In this document: in pieces, positions 57,016 to 64,000 of the stretch | How the letters are laid out: the number at the start of each line of letters is the position of its first letter | Position numbering within the stretch: the stretch's first letter is position 1 | Source: Phytophthora hibernalis | Lineage: Eukaryota; Oomycota; Peronosporomycetes; Peronosporales; Peronosporaceae | Direction: 5' to 3' | Assembly (NCBI GenBank): GCA_012656075.1 | Contig: JAAKBF010000020.1 | Span: 868,001-932,000 of the forward strand | DNA: 64,000 nt | Made by a program: the position numbers and the translations under genes | Notes under the pieces: model-generated | The model's database searches: none | The model's input: only the letters and a program-made list of their open reading frames with translations | Told to the model about the DNA's origin: nothing

Positions 57016-57679
57016 CGTCGCCGCTAGCGCGGCAAAGTGCTAGCTGTGCCTGGCAGTTGAACACCGAGCGACGAGCACTCACTCGCGTGCGTTTCGCTGG
57101 CGGCGACACTCGGTTCGTTTAGTGAAACGGAGGCAATGACGCCGTTGTCCCCACACTTGCGTGGACTGTCGACTCGATCAGAAGCTGCAGGTTTCTCGCT
57201 TCCGTGCCATTTACAGCGGCGACAAGGTGTTGAGGCGACGAGGAGAGTTGATGCGTGTACGTTTCTCCATTCCATGTTAAGACTTCGCACGGGCTCCATC
57301 CACGAGGGTCAACGGAGCGCAGTCTTATCCTCTGGGCTTTTTCGGGCGATCGTGCAGCTGCAGCATTACAAAGTCGTCGAGAACGCGTGCGCATGGCCGG
57401 CTTTCTCTCGCCTCCATCAGCTTGGTCCGTCCATTGTTGAGTCCAGCGTGGCGGAAAATAGCGGCGGGAAACCGTTCGCGTTCTTGTTTGTGCTGTGCGT
57501 CGAAACCGCGCGCGCGTGTGCCGGTGCAGTGTTCACTGCTCTGGCCATACGCGAATAGCTTGTTGGCTGGAAGCCCCAGGTCTCTGTTGCTCAACTTGAT
57601 GGGCTCCGATCGACGCCTGCCAATATCACTTGATGAATACCGTTCCACTTGAATTACGTCCAAAATACACTGCACTGAT
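57016..57679. other. Intergenic region
   Basis: 5' flank of the phosphodiesterase gene and 3' flank of the acyltransferase gene. A plus-strand open frame at 57136-57558 has no recognisable content and I do not call it. Confidence 0.4.
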
Positions 57680-59738
57680 CTACATGAGCGGCTTGCCGAC
57701 GGCGCCGATTGACGCGAGCGCCTTGGCTTCGGTGGGCTGGCCACCGTCGTCGAAGAACCCGTAGCCCTTGAACGTCGCCGGCCCTGCTTTCTTCTTGGCG
57801 GCCGTGCTGTGCGGGAAGCGGATCTCCTCCTCGTGCATCAGCAGATCCTGAATGCGCAACAAATATGACTCAATGTTCTTGAGGTAACGATCTGTCTGGC
57901 GATGCCGCGACGACGCGCAGAACTGGATGCCTTCGTCCTTGATGATGTAGCCGATGCCGAAGCCGTCGGGCACCACAGGCCCGAAGCCAAATAGACGCAG
58001 ACTCGGGTTGCCGCAGTTGCTGGTCGACAGCACCGAGTGGTTCAGTTTGCTCCAGGCATCGTCCGCGAACAGCGCCGGCGTGGGTTTGCTGCTGTCCACC
58101 GCCTTCTCGCGCTGCCATAGGCACTCGAGAGCGTAGAGGTGGCGTTCGGGGCCCTTACCAGCGGCACAATCGCGCACGTTGCTCACATGCGTGGAAATGG
58201 CCTTGCGTAGCGACCCGATCTTTTCGAGCGGCGTCTTCTCAGAGAAGAAAGTCTCGACGAACTCGAGTGCGTCGGTCGTCATGGCGCGCGCAGCCTCTGT
58301 TCGGCCATGCAGGAAGCGCTTGGTGAGCACCGGTTCGTAGATGCACGGTGCACTTCCGTACTGGAAGTAGTAGGCGGCAACAAACGCCATTTGCACGAAG
58401 GCGTCGGACTCATGTTGTGCTGGGTGATGAACAACTTGCCGAACGCCGTGAACTCGAGCACCTTGACCTCGTTCTGCAGCATGAGATCCGTGAGCTGCGC
58501 CTCCGCGAACTTGATACCCTCTTGCAGCTCGCGGTCCAGCTGCCACTCGAGCTTGTGCGGCTGCACGCGGGGCGGCCCGGCGCGTCGGGCAGGCTGAGCT
58601 GCGGCGCGCGGTATGATGCCTCCAGGAAGGCGTAATTGCCGGCGCGGATCGTCTGCGCGAAGCGGATGATGGTGTCCGTGAAGACGTCCGAGACGAAGCG
58701 CAGCACCGTGTGGCCGTCCACAAATGCGTGCTCGAAGTTGCAGCCGGCCACGCCGTTCTCGCACACGATGAGCTGCAGCTTGTCGTACCAGCGGTTCATG
58801 CACGTGCCCGTCTGCACGCCGTCCTTGGTGATGCTGTAGGTGCCGTGCAGTGCCGTGGCCGCGAAGGCCGCCGCGTCCGGAGGCGATGTGGTGTCCAAGC
58901 ACACGAGGAACAGCGCGCGGTCAATGACGGCCAGCGTGTCTTTGTTGGTGGCTTGCAGTTTGGCGCGCATGGTGGCCCACGTGGCGCGCCGCTCCGTGGT
59001 GAGCACACCCACGGCACTGGACGCGGCCTCGACGTCGTCGGCCTTGAGCGCATCTTCGTGGATGGCCCGGAGGTTGGCCAGCAGCTCCTCTCCGTGATGG
59101 CCGTGACGCCGTCCTCCCAGATGACGTCGAACCAGTAGAACTGGTTGCGGCAGACCACCACCACGTGCTTGGACAGCTCGTCCACCATGACGTCGTCGGC
59201 GCCGGCGGACGGCACGCGCACAGCCAAAGAGGCGCTTGTACTGGTGCATGCAGAGCGCCATGTCGCCGCGCCACATGTCGGGCTCGAGCGTACCTCGGCG
59301 CAGCGCGTTGACGAACTTGAGGGCGCCCAGCACGAGCGACGCGGCCCTCGAGAGCTGGTGATTGCGCGACGGGGTGGGGTCGTCCTCCAGCACGAAGAAC
59401 GGGTTGACGTTGAGCACGACGGAGCTGCGGTGGTTCAGATACGCCTCGTACCAAAAGTCCTCGATGAACGACACCTTGTCCTTCTCGTAGGCCAGCAGCT
59501 GCTGGTGCAATCTCGGGCCGTCGCTGGCCAGGAAGTCCTTCACGCTCTGCTCGGTCCGGAGCTGTTCCTTAGGTGTCTGCAGCGCTGCGACGGATGACAG
59601 GAAGCGCCGGCATGTGCCTTCAAGGTCGGGGATTGGAAGCTTGGGCAGCGCCGCCTGGTGCCGGTACGTAGTGGACTCGGCGTCGGAGGGCGGGCGCCAC
59701 GCGTCATGGCCGTTGGCACTCGCGTCGTTTGCCACCAT
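57680..59738 (-). CDS. Choline/carnitine O-acyltransferase
   Basis: ATG 59738; about 680 codons across roughly four one-base shifts (near 59215, 59095, 58570, 58420). Markers in order are LPKLPIPDLEGTCRRFLSSV (P-x-P-L entry), FIEDFWYEAYLNHRSSVVLNVNPFF, QYKRLFG, NQFYWFDV, NRWYDKLQLIVCENGVAG, the catalytic His block NFEHAFVDGHTVLRFV, QLTDLMLQNEVKVLEF, AYYFQYGSAPCIYEPVLTKRFLHGRTE, and GFGPVVPDGFGIGYIIKDEGIQFCAS. This is the carnitine palmitoyl/acetyltransferase family, which moves acyl groups between CoA and carnitine for beta-oxidation. Chain-length preference and compartment cannot be read. No clear mitochondrial presequence. The C-terminus GKPLM is not a peroxisomal signal. Confidence 0.88.
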
Positions 59739-59977
59739 TGGCAGGGAATGGATGGGCGACTTTCGCGCTGGCGAGCAAAATGGAGAATGAGGATCGTTTT
59801 GGGGCGTTTAACAGCAACTTCAACATTGTGTGTCGGAATGATAGCGCCAACTTGCAAAGCAGGCGATTACATGTACCAGCACTTGCGTGTCAAGCATGGC
59901 ACGTCAAACTTCAATTGAGTCCATCTTACGAACAAGTTGATATTATACAAGAGCAGTTGTAGTAGATTTACGAGCAA

Positions 59978-61918
59978 TTAGCGCCAACACACGTCAAGCG
60001 ACAGCTTCACCACTTGCGCTACGTCTTCTGCGTTGAGCTGCTGGGTGTTGGTCAGATCGATCCACGTATGTTGAAGTTGACTTGACCTCACGCAAACGCT
60101 TATCATCGCGAGAACCATCGCCGCAATCGCAGCTAGCATCACGCGCTCTCCCAAAGAGTGCGGCATGTGAGCTTTTGCGGTCTTGAACCCTTTTGCAGCT
60201 GCCCAGACAACAATGGCAACCGCAGACTGAGCAACACTCAACGCAACTTGGATCACTGAAGGTTCGGTGATACCATGCGCAGCCATACGCCGATGTAGAG
60301 TCACTCGGTGGTTTTCTCGGCAGCGCTGCTCTATATGTTGGTGGTCTTGACTCTTTTCGTCTTGGAACGCAGGGTGGTCGGAAACTCCGATTGAGAGCTT
60401 TTCAGTAATGTGATCCCAGGGCTGAGGCGCTACTTCTGGGCCGCTTCGTTGTGTCTCAGGGATTTCTTTCTGTCGTCTCCGCCAAAGCAGTAAGCGCTTT
60501 GATCACGTGTTTTATATGATCTTGGACCATGAGCTCCATTGTTTTGACCGACAAGTACGACGTCTGCTCAAGTACGCGCGCCATTTCCTGTCGCTGCAGC
60601 GCCAGCTTTCGCTCAGCGGTTTCTAGACGAGTCTGCTCAGGCGTGATTTCAACCGGCACTTCTTCATGCAGCGTAGCATCACTGCTCTGGTGTTCATGCT
60701 CATTGTTGTCATCCGCACCGCATTCCGACGCTTCTGACGACGTCATGCTGTCGCGGCGAACTGGGCTCACATCCTCTGTTTGCTCCTTTGACAACTTTAA
60801 TTTCGCGTCCAAGCGAGCTTGCGCTTTCACTACGAGGGTACTTGTCTCCTCCAACGACTTCGACAGCTCATTTCGCATGCGCTCTTGCCGTTTTCTCGAG
60901 AATTTGAGGGTGCGCATGATGGGATCAGCGATATTCATCGTCAGCAGCCCGTGGAAGCCGATAAGCCCCGAGAGACGAGAACTAAACTCCACGCCACCGA
61001 ACGCCTTGGTCACAGCACGATCCAGCTTGACAACTTTCTGCAGACCCTTTGCAGTCTTCTGTTCTACAGGAATCATTCGCTTGAAAAGTTCGCTCATCCA
61101 ACAAGTAATCGCCCCGTGACAGTCATATCCTGCCAGAAAGCTCTCCCAGGATTCCTCGGAGGCAGCGTCTAAGTTGTTGCTACCGCTAGGTTTAATAGCC
61201 AGGCTTGCCCCGCTGGTATCACGGGTAAGCTGGCCTTCCAACTCACCAACCAACACTGTCAAACACGAGATCATGCGGTTGTAGACGGAGAGGGTACGGC
61301 GCAATACGTCTCGAACGTGAGCTTCGTATCGCTGGCCAGCAAAGTGGAGCGCCGTGATCCACTGCTGAATCGCGAGGCGCTCAGCGTCTCGTTTCCGAAG
61401 AAGTTGATCCATGTGCGTCTGATGCAGTTGCAACTCGTTTTGATCCGGTCCAGGAGACGTCGACCCACTCTCTGCAGAATCCTCTTGGGTCTGCTCCGTC
61501 TTGCAACTTTCACGCATGTTCTCGTAGGCGACGTCAAAAGCTTTCTCCCTCTGTAGGAGCTCATACAACTCCGACAGCAAGTGCTGAGCCTTCTCCACAT
61601 GCTCGACAGTGAATGCTTCCAGGGGGTGATGACTTCCTTGGTCAAGTCTCTGGCGGCACCTGCTTTGACAACTGAGCACTTGCGCACGAATAAACTGAAG
61701 TCGTCGCACACCGTTCGCAGTGGAGGAAGGCGCTCGAGTATCATCGTTGTATCGGCTGCTATGCCGAACGGAAGCTCCGCGAAATCCTTGGCGTACTGCT
61801 CCTCGATCGCCTGCAGCTCTTGGACGACTTCAGCGACGGCCGTTAGGTGCTTGACTTGTGCCTTGACATGGGCCTCAAGCGGAGCCAGGATCGTCGCGGT
61901 TGAGGCGTCGGATACCAT
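59978..61918 (-). CDS. F-BAR-like protein with C-terminal membrane hairpin
   Basis: ATG 61918. The N-terminal 280 residues form a long helical F-BAR/BAR fold: HLTAVAEVVQELQAIEEQYAKDFAEL, LLRKRDAERLAIQQWITALHFAGQRYE, SYLSVKTMELMVQDHIKHVI. A one-base shift near 61630 lies inside it. The middle is an acidic, Ser-rich linker. Past the TGA at about 60456 the next frame stays open for 160 codons (GPEVAPQPWDHITEKLSIG) to 59978. It ends with two hydrophobic helices (VALSVAQSAVAIVVWAAA; VMLAAIAAMVLAMISVCV), so I treat it as the same gene after a shift in GAAAG. F-BAR domains bend membranes; the added hairpin would fix the protein in one. If the junction is a real stop, the C-terminal part would be a separate small membrane protein (ATG 60286). 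Confidence 0.6.
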
Positions 61919-62163
61919 GACCGCAGCCCTGGTGGTGCCTTCAATGCAGAAGGGCGAGTGAAACACGTGACCTGCTCTGAGAAAAGCTGCGCAGCATCCC
62001 AAACACTCGCAACGGTTGGCCAAACAGTCCATCGAACACAAGTCCAAGCCATCGTAACGGATGAGATCGTCTTCAACCTACGCCACATCAATTGTCAACG
62101 CTCGGATTTTCCAGTTACGAAAGAACTGGCAGGCTGTCAGCAAAACGAATTGGCCACAACATA

Positions 62164-63111
62164 CTACACGGCAGCCTTCCAGGCCGCGACCACGTGGTCG
62201 ACGATCTCGTCCACGCCCTTGCCCTTGTTGATCTGCGAGAAGATGGTGGGGCCGTCGCCGCGCATGAGCTTCGCGTCGCGGTCCATGACTCCCAGATCCG
62301 CGCCCACGTGCGGGGCCAGGTCGATCTTGTTAATGACGAGCAGGTCTGCCTGTGTGATACCCGGGCCGCCCTTGCGCGGGACCTTGTCGCCCCCGGCCAC
62401 GTCGATGACGTAGATGATGTAGTCGGCCAGCTCGCGGCTGAAGTTGGCCGCCAGGTTGTCTGTCAAGAGACACTGTCAGTCACCTCTGTAGCACACTACC
62501 AACTGCAGACACACTCACCTCCTCCGGACTCCACCAGCAGCAGCTGCGTGTCGAACTCGTCGGTCAGGTCTTCACACGCCTGCAGGTTTGCCGAGATGTC
62601 CTCGCGGATGGCCGCGTGGGGGCAGCCGCCCGTCTCAATGGCCCGGATGCGCTCCTCCGGCAGCGCGTCGTGGCGCACGAGGAACTCCCCGTCCTCGCGC
62701 GTGAAGATGTCGTTGGTCACGGCGGCCAGACTAATCTTGTCCTTGAGTGCGCGGCACAGCGCCAGCATGAGCGCCGTCTTGCCGCTGCCCACGGGGCCAC
62801 CGATGCCCACGGTGAAGGCGCGCGCCGTCCAGTCCCGGCCGGACGTGGCCGCATCGCGCTCGTGGAACACGCCAGCGTGCTCCATGTGCTCGTGCGTGGC
62901 CGTGCTCGCGCAGCTGCTTCTCCTCGTCCGACGTGGGCGCGCGCCCACGGCTCAGCGTAAAGCGGCGCACCACCTCGTCCCCGTCGATGGCGGGCTCCTC
63001 GCGTCCGTGACTGTGACTGTGGCTGTGGTCGTGCGAGTGCTGGTGGTCGTGGTCATGCGAGTGCTGGTGGTCGTGGTCATGCGAGTGCTGGTGGTCGTGC
63101 GAATGCTCCAT
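62164..63111 (-). CDS. ureG: Urease accessory GTPase UreG with His-rich N-terminus
   Basis: ATG 63111. The first 36 residues are His/Asp/Ser repeats (HSHDHDHQ units), followed by DGDEVVRRFTLSRGRAPTSDEE. After one frame change near 62900 comes the UreG GTPase: TVGIGGPVGSGKTALMLALCRAL (Walker A), AAVTNDIFTREDGEFL (switch I region), AIETGGCPHAAIREDISANL, QLLLVESGGGDNLAANFSREL across intron 62460-62518, then LLVINKIDLAPHVGADL (NKxD) and PTIFSQINKGKGVDEIV. UreG delivers nickel to urease with UreD/UreF/UreH. The His-rich tail is a nickel store seen in plant and many eukaryotic UreG. Oomycetes use urea this way. Urease and the other accessory genes are not in the window. Confidence 0.92.
63031..63102 (-). 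repeat. 24-bp tandem repeat coding the His-rich tail of UreG
   Basis: Roughly three near-identical 24-bp units encode HDHQHSHD. The DNA repeat makes copy number easy to change and probably varies between strains. Confidence 0.7.
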
Positions 63112-63418
63112 TCCGCTTAGTCGTATCGTTTGCGCGTCAAATTCCAGAGTGTGAGGGATCTTCGGCCGCTCGCGACGTCACTGCGTCGCGGCCAATAGGA
63201 ATTGGCCAACCGTGACCACTTCAAGCGTGACAAGCATTCACGGGATCCGCTAAGCTTAGTGCAGCATAAGAAGAAAGACCAGCGTCGGCAGGCAGAGGAC
63301 AATGGAGCATGGTCAAAAGTATAAAGCTGCGGACGCTTTGCTAATATGGGCGCTTCAGACAAAGAGACGACGGCTTGTTGGGAATCACATGTAGTTCTAT
63401 GGTCTAGCGACGTGCAGT

Positions 63419-64000
63419 TTACTGAATGCTGGCCTTGGTCTTCTGCAGCACGTAGAAGAAATAGCCCAGGCCGATCTCTGCGAGCAATAGTTGTTAGCAC
63501 ACGATACCTTCGCTATGAGACCAATTGCCGTGACGTACCGATGTTGTGGAAGGAGTAGTCCCAGCCGTAGACTGTGCTAGTCGGTGCCTGCTCGCCCTCG
63601 CCCAACAGGAAGCGCTTCCGGAAGTGCGGCTGCGCGAACGAGATCTGCAGGAAGATTCCTTCTGGAACCAGCACCGACGTGATGTTGCTACACATGGCGG
63701 CGACCTGCTCAATCACAGTCTCCGAGGGCGACCAGACGTCGCCTTCGTCGCACATCAGTGCGTCCATAGCGGCCTTGTCAATGACCACGTCGAAACTCTC
63801 GGACGCGAAGACCTCGCGCAGCTTGGTCATGTCTGCTTCCAGCCACTTCATCTCGGGCATCTCTTGCTACAATGACCGCGTCGGTTAGTCCAGGCTGGGT
63901 CTAAAGGCTGGAATGGAGTTGCCACTCACACTGAACTTGGTGCTCATGCGCTCGATGACGACCTTGGAGAAGTCGATGTTGGTGATGTTGTGGAAGCCCG
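63419..64000 (-). CDS. METTL13/EEF1AKMT4-like methyltransferase, 5' end outside window
   Basis: Three exons of the C-terminal half: 64000-63930 (ITNIDFSKVVIERMSTKFS, the second strand and helix of a class I SAM fold), 63866-63539 (EMKWLEADMTKL, SFDVVIDKAAMDALMCDEGD, MCSNITSVLVPEGIFLQISF) and 63477-63419 (EIGLGYFFYVLQKTKASIQ, stop). Introns 63867-63929 and 63478-63538 are GT..AG. VIDKAAMDAL is close to VIDKGTLDAL of the METTL13 family, which methylates lysines of eEF1A. The SAM-binding GxGxG motif lies beyond the window edge. Confidence 0.8.

Noticed and set aside
57136..57558. Plus-strand open frame of 140 codons between phosphodiesterase and acyltransferase genes
   Set aside because: No domain, odd composition, and the space is needed for the phosphodiesterase promoter and acyltransferase 3' end.

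Overview
This window reads as nuclear DNA of an oomycete, most likely a Phytophthora/Peronosporales relative. The evidence is dense genes with few, very short introns (48-94 nt, GT..AG), high GC in coding DNA, and oomycete-type families: LRR-TKL receptor kinases, SHAQKYF MYB, variant bZIPs, FYVE-START proteins, CD36-like proteins and a GH28 polygalacturonase. There are no bacterial operons, rRNA, tRNA or CRISPR arrays. The species assignment is inference.

Layout. 0-5 kb: tail of a Thr/Ser-rich protein, a damaged LRR receptor kinase (-), a small membrane protein (-) and a TBC1D19-like RabGAP (+). 4.7-9.0 kb: one long gene (-) joining a PHD finger, ankyrin repeats and a HECT-like domain. 9.2-16 kb: SLC25 mitochondrial carrier (+), PDZ protein (-), MMAA-type GTPase with five clear introns (+), SHAQKYF MYB factor (-). 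16-30 kb: multi-HMG-box protein (-), EamA/DMT transporter (-), bZIP (+), FYVE/START protein (-), AAAP/SLC38 amino-acid transporter (-), coiled-coil protein (+), RPA-interacting protein (+). 30-38 kb: TMEM128-like protein (-), decayed polygalacturonase (+), Iml1/DEPDC5 GATOR1 subunit (-). 38-44 kb: AGC kinase with two N-terminal UBA/CUE-like segments (+), GpsA-type glycerol-3-phosphate dehydrogenase (-), bZIP-like protein (-). 43.4-45.4 kb: the main gene desert, with a perfect 24-bp foldback repeat and a diverged second copy. 45-64 kb: a giant CD36-family protein with about ten inserted repeats, GAF-PDE phosphodiesterase, carnitine acyltransferase, F-BAR protein, UreG and the 5'-incomplete end of a METTL13-like methyltransferase, all on the minus strand.

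A second theme is frame integrity. Many recognisable genes can only be read through if single-base shifts are allowed, often at runs of 4-5 identical bases. Neighbouring genes (SLC25 carrier, MYB, MMAA, AAAP exons) are clean. The simplest reading is residual homopolymer indels in the assembly. A few loci (polygalacturonase, LRR kinase) show further damage that looks biological. Gene ends below therefore span whole loci; the exact protein cannot be read where frames break.

Functional links are modest. MMAA, carnitine acyltransferase, the SLC25 carrier and G3P dehydrogenase fit mitochondrial and lipid metabolism. Iml1, the AAAP transporter, TBC1D19 and F-BAR fit nutrient sensing and membrane traffic. 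I see no gene cluster that works as one pathway. The most unusual items are the PHD-ANK-HECT protein whose expected catalytic Cys reads as Lys, the repeat-expanded CD36 protein, the UBA-like AGC kinase, the paired E2F-like sites before the RPA-interacting protein, and the GGGTCAA array in the transporter's divergent promoter.
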